Shown: positions 1 through 10,484, counted from the stretch's first letter. The stretch: DNA of 64,000 bases from CAIUGU01 sp965279735 (GCA_965279735.1 OZ257260.1:2418001-2482000), one strand, 5' to 3'. Notes: a model not told the origin generated them from the sequence alone. Numbers and translations are program-made.

Positions 1-483
1 ATCGGGTTGCTGGGCGTGCTCGTCATGCTGAGACCGAGTGCGTCGGGTCTCATTACGCTGGGAGGCATGGCTGCGTTTGGTTCCGCGGTCGCCTATGCCG
101 TGAGCGCCATCTACATCCGCATTCTTTCGCGTACGGATACTGCGGCCAGCATGGTCTTCTGGACGATGCTGTTTATTGCCGTGGCCGCAGGACTCGCAAG
201 CATCCCGGCATGGGAAGCGATTCAAAGCAGCGAATGGGCGTGGATCGTGGCTCTTGGCCTGTCGGGTGCCGGCGGCCAGTACTTCATCACGCAGGCTTTC
301 CGTCTCGCTCCTGCATCCGTCGTGGCGCCATTCGAATACACCGCGTTACTCTGGGGGATCGGACTCGACTGGCTGCTGTGGAATGCCTTGCCCGGCTCGC
401 GCATGCTGGCAGGCGCATCACTCGTCATTGCAAGCGGGCTGTACCTGATCCTGCGCGAACGACAGCCTTCCGTCCCGGTTTGA
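1..483 (+). CDS. DMT-superfamily (EamA) permease, 3' part only
   Basis: C-terminal part of a drug/metabolite-transporter (EamA) inner-membrane permease; the start lies before the window and the reading frame is open from base 1. The ~160 residues seen hold about five hydrophobic helices typical of the second EamA repeat, including a glycine-rich segment (GLSGAGGQYF) followed by ALR/AFRLAPASVVAPFEY, a signature of this family where the helix packs against the pore. It ends in a short basic tail. Substrate cannot be told from sequence: members export amino acids, purines or metabolites. The next gene is convergent and 33 bp away. Confidence 0.8.
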   Translation: MGLLGVLVMLRPSASGLITLGGMAAFGSAVAYAVSAIYIRILSRTDTAASMVFWTMLFIAVAAGLASIPAWEAIQSSEWAWIVALGLSGAGGQYFITQAFRLAPASVVAPFEYTALLWGIGLDWLLWNALPGSRMLAGASLVIASGLYLILRERQPSVPV

Positions 484-516
484 AATCTTGAGGCCGATTG
501 CGGGCAACGCAGGCGT

Positions 517-918
517 TTACTTCTTCGGACCGAACAGTTTCTCCAGCTCGATGCGCGCCAGCTCCGCCGCAGAGGGTTCAGTTGCGGCCTTGGCCGAATC
601 CGAAATGGAAGATGTTTTCCCCGCACCGAACATCGCGTCCAGCACAGCCCGGGCCTTGTCGCTTTCGGTCGTGGCCCGATCCGACCATGCACCCGGTCGC
701 GGGATGAAGTAGTCGCAGAAGTTGGCACGTTCCTTGTCCTTCACTTCTTCGGCAATCGGTTCGCGGCAGTGCTTGGCCACCGTCGTCGCATAAAACTCGC
801 ACAATCGGCAGGCATGCAGGGCGGCACGGCACGAGCGACATTCGTCAAAGCGGCTCAAAGGCAGGCTCAAATGAGCCAATGAAACTCCGCACTGCCAGCA
901 GACCAGCTCTTTGGACAT
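517..918 (-). CDS. Cysteine-rich small protein of unknown function
   Basis: A 133-residue protein I do not recognise by name. The N-terminal half is rich in paired cysteines (CWQC near residue 7, CRSC near 27, CRLC near 37, then single Cys near 51 and 68), which looks like a zinc-ribbon or other metal-binding fold. The C-terminal half is polar, alanine- and lysine-rich and ends in a short helix (ELARIELEKLFGPKK). There is no signal peptide or membrane segment, so it should be cytosolic. It is convergent with the DMT permease gene and divergent from kup. Similar small zinc-ribbon proteins are common in gammaproteobacteria, but no function is implied here. Confidence 0.65.
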   Translation of the reverse strand: MSKELVCWQCGVSLAHLSLPLSRFDECRSCRAALHACRLCEFYATTVAKHCREPIAEEVKDKERANFCDYFIPRPGAWSDRATTESDKARAVLDAMFGAGKTSSISDSAKAATEPSAAELARIELEKLFGPKK

Positions 919-1077
919 AAGGGAATCCCTCCAATCGCTTCGCGCGACATGATCTCATGGATCGGTTGCTGCACCCGCGCTACACTGCGCGCCCATGCCC
1001 GTGTGCGTCCCGAACGAGTGAGCTGAGCCCGACGTCCGTCATGCAGTGACGCGGATCCTCAATTTCAAACAGCCGCT

Positions 1078-3042
1078 TTGTCGCGCTTCATCCACCTCGA
1101 CCTTCCCGAATCGCCATCGGCTGCCGGCGTCGCCGACCCTTCACCTGCCACGGATACGCAGGGTGAAGACAGCAAGCCGGCTCATCCCCATGGCCGCGCA
1201 GCACTCGTCGTCGGTGCACTGGGCGTCGTGTTCGGCGACATTGGAACCAGCCCCCTGTACGCACTTCGCGAATGCTTCGCGCCCGCGCATGGCATCGCAG
1301 TGGTGCCGGACAACGTGCTCGGGTTGCTGTCGCTGATCTTCTGGTCACTGACGCTCATCATCACTCTCAAGTATGTCGTCATCGTTCTTGAAGCGGATAA
1401 CCGCGGTGAGGGCGGCATTCTCGCGCTGAGCGCATTGCTGGTAGCCGCTTCACGCAACTGGCGACTCTGGACGCCCATCGGAGCGGCGGGATTGTTCGGC
1501 GCTGCCTTGTTCTTCGGCGACGGGTTCATTACGCCCGCAATCTCGGTGCTGAGCGCGATGGAAGGCCTGTCGGTGGCGGCGCCAAAATTCGAACACCTCG
1601 TCATGCCCGGCGCCGTACTCATTCTCGCGTGCCTGTTTCTCGTGCAGAAACGCGGCACCACAGTCATGGGACGCGCTTTCGGCCCCGTGATCATCACCTG
1701 GTTCATCGTGCTTGCCGTCCTCGGCATCAAGGGGATCATCACTGCGCCGGAAGTCCTCAAGGCAGTCAACCCCGCTTATGCCGCAGGATTTTTCATCGAT
1801 AACGGTGTCGCCGGATTCGTCACGCTGGCTTCCGTCTTCCTGGCAGTGACAGGCGGCGAAGCGCTGTACGCCGACATGGGACACTTCGGTCCCGGCCCGA
1901 TCCGCAAAGGCTGGTTGGTGGCCGTGCTGCCGGCACTCGTGCTCAACTACTTCGGCCAGGGTGCATTGCTGCTCCACAATCCCGCCGCAATCGAGAATCC
2001 GTTCTACCTGCTGGCGCCGGCATGGGCCTTGATCCCGCTGATCCTGCTCGCGACCGCCGCTACCGTCATCGCCTCACAGGCCGTTATTTCAGGGGTTTTC
2101 TCGCTTGCACGGCAGGCCATCAACCTGGGCTATCTGCCGCGGCTGCGCGTCCTGCATTCCTCCGAACACTCGATCGGCCAGGTTTACGTCCCGTCGGTGA
2201 ACTGGCTGCTTTTCGTTTGCACGTTGACGCTCGTCGTGACATTCGGCTCATCCAGTGCGCTCGCCGGCATGTACGGCATCGCCATCGTCAGTGACATGGT
2301 CATCACGACCATCATGGTGATCATGCTGCTCCGGATCGCCGACAAGAAAGCCAACCGCCCTGTCATCGCAATCCTGTACATCATCCTTGTCATCGAAATT
2401 TTCTTCTTCCTCTCCAATACGCTGAAGCTGGACGATGGTGGCTGGATCCCGATCGCCATTGCAGCCGGCATCTACATGTTGATGAGCACGTGGCGCGAAG
2501 GCCGGAGGACGCTCGCATGGCTGGTTTCGAAGCAGCAGATTCCCGTCCGCGAATTTCTCGCGTCGATTGCGGAACTGAAACCGCATCCCGCGCCGGGCAC
2601 GGCCGTCTATCTCGTGAGCGATGCGGGTGGCATTCCCCGCGCTCTCTCGCAGAACCTGAAGTTCAACGGCGTCCTGCATGAACGGAACATCCTGCTCACT
2701 TTCGTGAGCACGGAAATGCCGCGGGTTCCGATCGATGCGCGCATCGACACGCACACGATTGCTCCGGGATTGCAGCGGGTCATCGCGCGGTATGGTTTCA
2801 TGGAAACGCCGGACATCTCCTCGGCCCTGCGCTGTGCCGATGCCAAAGGCATCGAGTTCCGCCCCGACGAATCCACCTACATCATCGGTCGCGAGAATCC
2901 CGTGCTCTCAGGCGGCTCCGGAATGGCACTCTGGCGCAAGCGTCTCTTCGCAGTGATGGGCCGCAACAGCCAGCTCGCCGCCATCCATTTCGGCGTCCCC
3001 TCGCATCGCGTGGTAGAGATCAGCAGCCAGATCAATCTCTGA
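1078..3042 (+). CDS. kup: Kup-family potassium uptake protein
   Basis: Low-affinity K+/H+ symporter of the KUP/HAK/KT family in the inner membrane. After a ~36-residue polar N-terminal extension comes the family hallmark GALGVVFGDIGTSPLYAL, then EADNRGEGGILALSALL and FFGDGFITPAISVLSAMEG, all diagnostic Kup motifs. About twelve membrane helices occupy residues 40-460, followed by a ~190-residue cytosolic C-terminal domain. Length (654) is slightly above the usual ~620. The start is a TTG without a clear ribosome-binding site, and the region before the first helix is poorly conserved in the family, so the true start could be a little different. It stands alone, followed by a dispersed repeat. 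Confidence 0.93.
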   Translation: MSRFIHLDLPESPSAAGVADPSPATDTQGEDSKPAHPHGRAALVVGALGVVFGDIGTSPLYALRECFAPAHGIAVVPDNVLGLLSLIFWSLTLIITLKYVVIVLEADNRGEGGILALSALLVAASRNWRLWTPIGAAGLFGAALFFGDGFITPAISVLSAMEGLSVAAPKFEHLVMPGAVLILACLFLVQKRGTTVMGRAFGPVIITWFIVLAVLGIKGIITAPEVLKAVNPAYAAGFFIDNGVAGFVTLASVFLAVTGGEALYADMGHFGPGPIRKGWLVAVLPALVLNYFGQGALLLHNPAAIENPFYLLAPAWALIPLILLATAATVIASQAVISGVFSLARQAINLGYLPRLRVLHSSEHSIGQVYVPSVNWLLFVCTLTLVVTFGSSSALAGMYGIAIVSDMVITTIMVIMLLRIADKKANRPVIAILYIILVIEIFFFLSNTLKLDDGGWIPIAIAAGIYMLMSTWREGRRTLAWLVSKQQIPVREFLASIAELKPHPAPGTAVYLVSDAGGIPRALSQNLKFNGVLHERNILLTFVSTEMPRVPIDARIDTHTIAPGLQRVIARYGFMETPDISSALRCADAKGIEFRPDESTYIIGRENPVLSGGSGMALWRKRLFAVMGRNSQLAAIHFGVPSHRVVEISSQINL

Positions 3043-3514
3043 TGGCGGGCTTTCAGGGAGCCTTGGCAGCTTCGCCATTGCGTTGACGTGGCTTACGCCG
3101 CAAGTTGTTTTGCGAAAGCGCCGTGAATACATCACGCTGCGCTATCCTGCTGCGCGTGAGCCCAGGGTGACCATCCTTGGCCACCCGCGATGCAGGCGAA
3201 ACATGTTTCGCACAAGACCACTGCATCGCCCATGTAGGCTCCTGAAAAAACGTCCTGTTTTTTAAGGTTTCGAAAACAACTTCCGACGCAAGCCACTCAC
3301 ACCAACCCGTTGTTGCGGACGGAAATCCTTCTTGCAACTGAAATCGCAATCCTCGAGTAACACCTGCCATGCTTGGTGCATCACGGCATAGTGATTATGT
3401 CTCTGATTTCTGGCGGCGCTAATGGCGTACTGTTATCGTCAATACGCATTTCTTGTGTAAATCACCGGAAATGAAGTCGGCGATACCAATGTCCATACGC
3501 TCCAGCGGTGCGCC
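3043..3514. other. Intergenic region holding repeat copy A and an AT-richer stretch
   Basis: No gene is supported here. Bases 3088-3296 are copy A of the ~200-bp dispersed element. Bases 3297-3514 are visibly richer in A+T than the neighbouring genes and lead into the nuclease gene; a promoter may lie here, but no convincing -35/-10 pair stands out. Open frames on both strands across the repeat are by-products of its stems. Confidence 0.6.
3088..3296 (-). repeat. Dispersed ~200-bp element, copy A
   Basis: Ends in terminal inverted repeats: left GTGGCTTACGCCGCAAGTTG against right (reverse complement) GTGGCTTGCGTCGGAAGTTG. Inside are the perfect palindrome GCGAAACATGTTTCGC, a surrounding 9-bp stem (GCGATGCAG/CTGCATCGC), a second hairpin (GGGTGGCC/GGTCACCC) and an AAAAAACAGGACGTTTTTT stem-loop. 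It is nearly identical to copy B at 4326-4549 in the opposite orientation, the clearest difference in the core being one C/T change. It has no coding capacity of its own. Confidence 0.9.
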
Positions 3515-4300
3515 ATGCCAAAGTTCATACGGGCTTTACGTCACTCGCTGGGAGTGCTCGTACTCGTATCCGCAATCTCCCTGGCAGAAGAACGATCAAG
3601 CGCCCCTGTTCCGGAAAGGAATCCAGTTCTTGTAGGCCGAGTCACCAAAGTAACGGATGGGGATACGATCCGCGTCCAGCTTGACTCCGGTCCGATCAAG
3701 GTCCGGCTTGATTCGATCGACTCCCCTGAGCGCAGACAACCTTATGGGAAGGAGGCTTTCGCAGAACTCTACGCTCGCGTGTTCAACAAAGTAGTTGAAC
3801 TGGATGTAGTCACTCAAGACCGCTACGACCGTCAGGTTGCCGTTGTCTACGTTGATGGCATGAATGTGAATGCAGCCATGGTGCAGGATGGCCACGCATG
3901 GGCTTACAGGGAATACCTGAAGGATCACGACTATTGTCGCTGGGAGGCAGCGGCGAGAGAAAGCAAGCGCGGCATCTGGGCTTTGCCGGCAGCAAAGCAG
4001 GTAGCGCCGTGGGAGTGGCGGGATATCGCTCGCCACGAACCCATGACTCCGACGGACTACTCAGAAAAGACCGTCGACGACTGCATTGTTGCCGCAGGTC
4101 CCACCACAAATGCGGCGCCCATCACGCCTGTAGATGGAAGTTGCTCAATCAAAGGCAACATCAGCAACAACGGCAAGATCTATCACCTTCCGGGTAGCCG
4201 TAGTTACGCTTCGACGCGCATAGACGAATCAAAGGGCGAGCGCTGGTTTTGCTCGGAGCAGGAAGCACAGGCAGCCGGTTGGAGACCACCAAGGCACTAG
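3515..4300 (+). CDS. Secreted thermonuclease-like (SNase) protein
   Basis: A 261-residue protein with an N-terminal hydrophobic signal segment (residues 6-24) and a staphylococcal-nuclease fold at ~38-160. The catalytic set is visible: Asp48 in VTDGDTIRV, Arg64 in KVRL, Glu72 in IDSPE and Arg106 in YDRQ, matching Asp21, Arg35, Glu43 and Arg87 of the archetype, so it should be an active calcium-dependent phosphodiesterase acting outside the cytoplasm. The C-terminal ~55 residues (from CSIKGNISNNGKIYH to EAQAAGWR) are the small Cys-containing domain often fused to such nucleases. It lies between inverted repeat copies A and B, and its base composition is lower in GC than neighbouring genes, suggesting acquisition. 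Confidence 0.88.
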   Translation: MPKFIRALRHSLGVLVLVSAISLAEERSSAPVPERNPVLVGRVTKVTDGDTIRVQLDSGPIKVRLDSIDSPERRQPYGKEAFAELYARVFNKVVELDVVTQDRYDRQVAVVYVDGMNVNAAMVQDGHAWAYREYLKDHDYCRWEAAARESKRGIWALPAAKQVAPWEWRDIARHEPMTPTDYSEKTVDDCIVAAGPTTNAAPITPVDGSCSIKGNISNNGKIYHLPGSRSYASTRIDESKGERWFCSEQEAQAAGWRPPRH

Positions 4301-4325
4301 TCCATAGCTCGTGGGCTTCCGAAGC

Positions 4326-4549
4326 AATGGCTCATGTCGGAAGTTGTTTTCGAAACCTTAAAAAACAGGACGTTTTTTCAGGAGCCTACATGGGCGATGC
4401 AGTGGTCTTGTGCGAAACATGTTTCGCCTGCATCGCGGGTGGCCAAGGATGGTCACCCCGGGCTCACGCGCAGCAGGATAGCGCAGCGTGATGTATTCAC
4501 GGCGCCAAAAATATTAAACATGGGAAAACAACTTGCGGCGGGAGCTATT
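4326..4549 (+). repeat. Dispersed ~200-bp element, copy B
   Basis: Inverted partner of copy A. Terminal inverted repeats are AATGGCTCATGTCGGAAG on the left and, read from the right end, AATAGCTCCCGCCGCAAG. The internal stem GCGATGCAG/CTGCATCGC (4394-4436) encloses the palindrome GCGAAACATGTTTCGC, and GGGTGGCC/GGTCACCC follows at 4437-4458. The right end runs through the glk stop codon (TAG at 4545-4547 on the minus strand), so the element forms the 3' boundary of the glk transcript. Confidence 0.9.
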
Positions 4550-5531
4550 GCGCCTCAAGGCGCGGACCGGCTTCGGTAAAAGCCTTAGCCAACCCAAGGA
4601 ACGCCGGCCGCTTGGCGTGGATGACAAATGCAGGGATCAGCGAGAGATAGTCGGCGTAGCGCCCCTTTGCAGCGAAGCGTTCCCGGAAAAGGGAGTTCGC
4701 GAAGAAGGCACCCCACCGCGGGATGATACCGCCACCGATGTAGACGCCACCTACGGCGCCCAGCGTCAACGCGAGATTCCCGGCCACGCCCCCGAAGAAG
4801 GCGCAGAAGAGATCAAGGGTTTCGCGGCACAGCGGATCGGTATTTGCGAGACCCCGACGCGCGATTTCTTCCGGGTCGAGTGGCTCGGGCTCAACGCCCG
4901 CCAGCACGCACAGCGATTCGTGAAGATTGACGAGACCCGGGCCGGAAAGAACCCGCTCAGCGGAGACATGCTGGAAGCGGCGTTGCAGAATCGTGATTGC
5001 AGCCTGCTCGCGCTCGTTGGTCGCAAACAGCGTGACGTGACCGCCCTCGCCTTGCAGCGGCACATAAACCCCTGCTGCGGGGATCAGGCCAGATACTCCA
5101 AGTCCTGTCCCGGCCCCAAGCAATGCAATGGGACCTCCTGTAACTGCGGCCCCACCCCCGACTTGTTCAAGATCGGCTGGATCGAGCGCAGTAAGTGACA
5201 TCGCCAGGGCGGTGAAGTCGTTCAGTGCCATGAGACGCTCAAGACGCAGACGACGACGCGTTTCCGCAAGCGAGAACTGCCATGGATTGTTCGTCATGTG
5301 CAGAACATCACCAGTCAACGGTGTAGCGACGGCCAATGCAGCTTCGAGCGGTCTCGCAGCCCCCTTGTCGACGCCAGCATCGCGCAGGTAAGTTTCGATT
5401 GCCGAAGCGATGTCGGGATAGCCTGCGCACGCGAAATCGCGCCCACGACTGATCACGCCGGACTCAAGCAAGGCGAAGCGCGCATTGGTGCCACCAATAT
5501 CGCCAATGAGACGGGTGCCGTTCTTGCTCAT
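4545..5531 (-). CDS. glk: Glucokinase (bacterial ROK-unrelated Glk type)
   Basis: ATP-dependent phosphorylation of glucose to glucose-6-phosphate in the cytosol, feeding the adjacent zwf-pgl-edd-eda route. The 328-residue protein starts MSKNGTRLIGDIGGTNARFA, with the glycine-rich phosphate-1 loop DIGGTNARF, an NDFTA motif near residue 100 carrying the catalytic Asp, GAGTGLG, and GEGGH with the glucose-binding Glu and a conserved His. The ATG at 5531 is chosen because it overlaps the pgl stop by four bases (ATGA) and fits the family N-terminus; a longer open frame upstream runs inside pgl and is not coding. The stop codon lies inside repeat copy B. Confidence 0.94.
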   Translation of the reverse strand: MSKNGTRLIGDIGGTNARFALLESGVISRGRDFACAGYPDIASAIETYLRDAGVDKGAARPLEAALAVATPLTGDVLHMTNNPWQFSLAETRRRLRLERLMALNDFTALAMSLTALDPADLEQVGGGAAVTGGPIALLGAGTGLGVSGLIPAAGVYVPLQGEGGHVTLFATNEREQAAITILQRRFQHVSAERVLSGPGLVNLHESLCVLAGVEPEPLDPEEIARRGLANTDPLCRETLDLFCAFFGGVAGNLALTLGAVGGVYIGGGIIPRWGAFFANSLFRERFAAKGRYADYLSLIPAFVIHAKRPAFLGLAKAFTEAGPRLEAQ

Positions 5532-6235
5532 TGCGGCGCCCAGAAAACGTCGACAGGCACCTGTTGCTGATGCAGGACACCACGCACCGGGTATTCGTTT
5601 ACGGGTCCTGGAGTCTGGACGCGCTGGTATACCTGCCATTTCCCGGCGCCGACGATGTGCAGCACGATGCGTCGTGCGTCGAGCAGCGCGGACAGATTCA
5701 GGCTGATTCTCTCTTCCGGCACGACCGGCGCACGCATCGCGACGCACGCAGGCGGCGCGGAAGTATCGAGCGCCTGTGCCAGACCCGGTGATTGCGGAAA
5801 CAGCGAAGCCGTATGACCATCGTCACCCATCCCGAGGAGCACGACATCGTAGGGCCGGGCAACGCGGCTCAATGCATGCCACGTCCATTCGAGTCCTTCT
5901 GCAACCGCCGTGGAAGGATTTTTCAGCCCGACAAAATGCGCTTTGGCCGCCAGATCCTTGAGCAGATGTTCCCGCACCAGACGTTCGTTGCTGCTCTCGT
6001 GCGTGGACTCCACCCACCGTTCGTCAGCCAGCGTGATCCACACCTTGCTCCAGTCCAGCGCTTCAGTGCGTAACTGCTCGAACAGCGCCACCGGCGTGCG
6101 GCCACCTGATACGACCAGACTCGCCACTCCTCGCGCAGCAATTGCTTCTTCAAGATCGACCTTGATCTCGCCCGCCAGCGCATGATTCAGCGCGGTGGTA
6201 TCCGGAAAGCGATGGTCTTTGACGAAGCGGTGCAT
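5528..6235 (-). CDS. pgl: 6-phosphogluconolactonase
   Basis: Hydrolyses 6-phosphoglucono-1,5-lactone to 6-phosphogluconate, the second step after zwf. The 235-residue protein carries the NagB/Pgl-family motifs: VSGGRTP near residue 43, LADERWV near 69 and GMGDDGHTASLFP near 135, of which the DERW and GxGxDGHTASLFP segments are diagnostic of DevB-type lactonases. No signal peptide. It sits between zwf (17-bp gap) and glk (4-bp overlap), so the three are almost certainly co-transcribed and translationally coupled. The length is usual for the family. Confidence 0.94.
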   Translation of the reverse strand: MHRFVKDHRFPDTTALNHALAGEIKVDLEEAIAARGVASLVVSGGRTPVALFEQLRTEALDWSKVWITLADERWVESTHESSNERLVREHLLKDLAAKAHFVGLKNPSTAVAEGLEWTWHALSRVARPYDVVLLGMGDDGHTASLFPQSPGLAQALDTSAPPACVAMRAPVVPEERISLNLSALLDARRIVLHIVGAGKWQVYQRVQTPGPVNEYPVRGVLHQQQVPVDVFWAPQ

Positions 6236-6252
6236 CGTGATCTGGCTCGAAG

Positions 6253-7710
<1,458 letters not shown>

Positions 7711-7973
7711 GAAATTCTCCTGAAACAGACGGTTGCGGTGCGCATGCGCTATGCGCCTACGTCAGCCGCATCCCAGCACCGGAATGCAAGAATCATGGCC
7801 GCGTTGTTGTTCCCCGGCAGGGGAGCGTTCGGCGTTGCCGACGCTGTTGTTGGGCCAATTGGGTGCAAGCATACACGCGCCGTGCATTCAGATGGAACAC
7901 ACACTGCGGTATCGGGGCCGCAGCACATTCACTACAATGAATCGCAATTCGCCTCCTTTCACGGAGTTCATCG
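7711..7973. promoter_or_regulatory. Divergent zwf/edd control region
   Basis: 263 bp separates the two divergent halves of the Entner-Doudoroff locus, so both promoters should lie here. TACAAT at 7933-7938 is a plausible -10 for edd, with GGAG ahead of the edd ATG as ribosome-binding site. I see no clear -35 and no good match to the HexR palindrome (TGTAAT-type) that controls such loci in other gammaproteobacteria. The identity of the regulator is therefore open. Confidence 0.4.
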
Positions 7974-9803
7974 ATGGCCAGCCTGCCGCCGCTCGACTCT
8001 ACCGTCAGACGTGTGACGGAACGCATCCGCGAGCGCAGCACATCCAGCCGCGCCGACTACCTGAATCACATGCATCATGCAGGTCAGCGGGGCTCAACCC
8101 GTGGCCAGCTCGCCTGCACGAATCTCGCTCATGGTTTCGCTGCAGCCGGCAACGCCGACAAGGAAGTCCTGCGCGGGCTGCGCTGGCCCAACATTGCCAT
8201 CGTCTCCGCGTACAACGACATGCTCTCGGCACATCAGCCGTTCGAGAGATTCCCTGCGCTGATCAAGCTCGCTGCCCGTGAAGCAGGCGCGGTCGCCCAG
8301 TTTGCGGGTGGAGTGCCGGCGATGTGCGACGGCGTCACGCAGGGACAGCCCGGCATGGAGCTGTCACTGTTCAGCCGCGATGTCATTGCGATGTCCACAG
8401 GGATAGCCCTGTCGCACAACATGTTCGACGCTGCATTGTGCCTCGGGGTGTGTGACAAGATCGTGCCCGGCCTGCTCATGGGTGCCCTCGCCTTCGGGCA
8501 TCTGCCGGTGATCTTCGTACCTGGTGGGCCAATGGCCTCAGGCATTCCGAACAAGGAAAAGGCCCGCATCCGTCAGCTCTTCGCGGAGGGCAAGGTCGAC
8601 CGGGACGCGCTTCTCGAATCGGAGGCACAGAGTTACCACTCCGCCGGCACGTGCACGTTCTACGGCACGGCCAACAGCAACCAGATGCTCATGGAAGTGA
8701 TGGGCCTGCACATGCCGGGCTCCGCTTTCATTCCACCGGAAACGCCGTTACGTGATGCACTGACCTCGGCAGCCACTCGTCGTGCTGCCAGAATCACTTC
8801 CCTTGGCGATGAGCATCTCCCTCTCGCGCACGTCATCGACGACCGGGCGATCGTGAATGCGATCGTCGGCTTGCTCGCGACAGGCGGCTCGACGAATCAC
8901 ACCATCCACCTGGTCGCGATGGCTAGAGCCGCCGGAATCCAGATCACATGGGATGATTTCAGCGATCTTTCGGATGCGGTGCCTCTACTGGCGCGCATCT
9001 ATCCAAACGGCGGCGCCGACGTGAATCATTTTCACGCGGCAGGCGGGATGGGGTATCTCATCCGCCAACTGCTGCAGGCCGGCTTCCTGCATGGAGACAC
9101 CACGACGATCACGGGGCGGGGTCTGTTCGACTACACCGAGGAACCCTGGCTCAGTGAGAATGGCCTCGCCTGGCGACCGGCAGCGGCGGTATCGGGCGAC
9201 GAAGAAGTGCTGCGTCCTGCAAACCACCCCTTCAGCGCGGACGGCGGTCTCAAGCTGTTGCGAGGGAATCTCGGACGAGCCGTCATCAAGACCTCTGCCG
9301 TGCGTGCCGAACATCGGATCGTCGAAGCACCGGCTCTGGTCTTCAATGACCAGGAAGAAGTCATCGCCGCCTTCAAGGCAGGCAAGCTGGCCCGCGATGT
9401 GATTGTCGTCGTGCGGTTCCAGGGACCGCGGGCGAACGGCATGCCCGAACTGCACCAGCTCACGCCGTGCCTCGCCTCGCTGCAGGCCAAGGGTTTCAAA
9501 GTCGGACTCGTTACGGATGGACGCATGTCCGGTGCTTCGGGCGCCGTCCCGGCTGCCATCCATGTCACGCCTGAATGCCTGAATGGCGGCCCTCTCGGCA
9601 GGGTTCGCGATGGTGACATCGTGCGTCTCGACAGTTACGCAGGCGTGCTCGAAGCATACGTCAGCGATGAACTGTGGCAACAACGTGGACTATCGGCGCC
9701 GAATCTCGATGCCAATGGCTTCGGCACCGGCAGGGAACTCTTCGGCAGTTTCAGAAAGCTCGCTACCGGCGCCGAAGAAGGTGCCCTCACCTGCATGACC
9801 TGA
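7974..9803 (+). CDS. edd: Phosphogluconate dehydratase
   Basis: Converts 6-phosphogluconate to 2-keto-3-deoxy-6-phosphogluconate; an iron-sulfur dehydratase of the IlvD/Edd family in the cytosol. The 609-residue protein matches the family's length. Motifs seen include SAYNDMLSAHQPFE, the cluster-ligand Cys in AMCDGVTQGQPGMELS, GTCTFYGTANSNQM carrying another conserved Cys, and VTDGRMSGASG near the C-terminus. The Edd-type spacing and the downstream eda distinguish it from IlvD. It diverges from zwf and is followed after 22 bp by eda, with which it is surely co-transcribed. Confidence 0.96.
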   Translation: MASLPPLDSTVRRVTERIRERSTSSRADYLNHMHHAGQRGSTRGQLACTNLAHGFAAAGNADKEVLRGLRWPNIAIVSAYNDMLSAHQPFERFPALIKLAAREAGAVAQFAGGVPAMCDGVTQGQPGMELSLFSRDVIAMSTGIALSHNMFDAALCLGVCDKIVPGLLMGALAFGHLPVIFVPGGPMASGIPNKEKARIRQLFAEGKVDRDALLESEAQSYHSAGTCTFYGTANSNQMLMEVMGLHMPGSAFIPPETPLRDALTSAATRRAARITSLGDEHLPLAHVIDDRAIVNAIVGLLATGGSTNHTIHLVAMARAAGIQITWDDFSDLSDAVPLLARIYPNGGADVNHFHAAGGMGYLIRQLLQAGFLHGDTTTITGRGLFDYTEEPWLSENGLAWRPAAAVSGDEEVLRPANHPFSADGGLKLLRGNLGRAVIKTSAVRAEHRIVEAPALVFNDQEEVIAAFKAGKLARDVIVVVRFQGPRANGMPELHQLTPCLASLQAKGFKVGLVTDGRMSGASGAVPAAIHVTPECLNGGPLGRVRDGDIVRLDSYAGVLEAYVSDELWQQRGLSAPNLDANGFGTGRELFGSFRKLATGAEEGALTCMT

Positions 9804-9825
9804 GTTTTCTCAAGAGTACGCTTAC

Positions 9826-10452
9826 GTGAACATCCTCGATCTGCTGAAAGTCGCGCCGGTCATTCCGGTGATCACCGTCAACCGTCTTGAACATGCCGTG
9901 CCACTGGCCCGTGCGTTGGCCAACGGTGGCCTCAAGGTACTGGAGATCACCCTGCGCACGCCGGTAGCGATGGCAGCCATCGAAGCCATGATTGCCGCCG
10001 TGCCGGAAGCGATCGTCGGAGTCGGGACCCTGACACGTGCAGATGAATTCGCGGCGGCCGCAAAAGCCGGCGTGAAATTCGGTGTCAGCCCCGGACTCAC
10101 TCCGGAACTGATTGCAGCGGCAACGACCGTCGACTTTCCCTTGTTGCCGGGCGTGATGACGCCTTCGGAACTGATTGCCGCGCGCGCCGCAGGGTTCGTG
10201 GCGTGCAAGCTGTTTCCTGCCCAGCAGGCCGGCGGCATCGGCATGCTGAAGGCGTTCGCCGGTCCGTTCCCGGACATGGTGTTCTGCCCGACCGGTGGCA
10301 TCACGCGGGAAACGGCGCCTGATTTCCTCAAGCTTCCGAACGTCGCATGCGTGGGTGGTTCATGGGTCTGCACCACCGACCTGATGAACCAGGGAAAGTG
10401 GCAGGAGATCGAGAATCTCGCCAGGGACGCAGCCTCCCTGCGGAAAAACTGA
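9826..10452 (+). CDS. eda: KDPG aldolase (2-keto-3-deoxy-6-phosphogluconate aldolase)
   Basis: Cleaves KDPG to pyruvate and glyceraldehyde-3-phosphate, the last step of the Entner-Doudoroff path. The 208-residue class-I aldolase shows LEITLRTP with Glu40 and Arg44 of the active site, GVGTLTRADEF, and GFVACKLFPA with the Schiff-base Lys128. The start is GTG at 9826; no ATG fits the conserved N-terminus (ILDLLKVAPVIPVI). It is 22 bp downstream of edd. The next gene is convergent and ends 33 bp away, with a short GGCCGGAATGGCC-type inverted repeat in between. Confidence 0.95.
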   Translation: MNILDLLKVAPVIPVITVNRLEHAVPLARALANGGLKVLEITLRTPVAMAAIEAMIAAVPEAIVGVGTLTRADEFAAAAKAGVKFGVSPGLTPELIAAATTVDFPLLPGVMTPSELIAARAAGFVACKLFPAQQAGGIGMLKAFAGPFPDMVFCPTGGITRETAPDFLKLPNVACVGGSWVCTTDLMNQGKWQEIENLARDAASLRKN

Positions 10453-10484
10453 AGAGCACTCTTGGCCGGAATGGCCATCCCTGA

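Noticed and set aside
3053..3370. Minus-strand open frame of ~105 codons after kup
   Set aside because: It is made by repeat copy A; the same peptide stretch appears from copy B and in altered form from copies C and D, so it reflects the repeat's stems rather than a gene.
3088..4549. Insertion sequence with a transposase
   Set aside because: No transposase or recombinase is encoded in or near the block; only a nuclease with an SNase fold, which does not move DNA by itself.
4334..4579. Plus-strand open frame over the nuclease/glk gap
   Set aside because: Repeat copy B read in frame; overlaps the glk 3' end and has no ribosome-binding site or family match.
5532..5747. 72-codon N-terminal extension of glk
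   Set aside because: Lies inside pgl in another frame; the ATG at 5531 matches the Glk N-terminus and overlaps the pgl stop in the coupled ATGA form.
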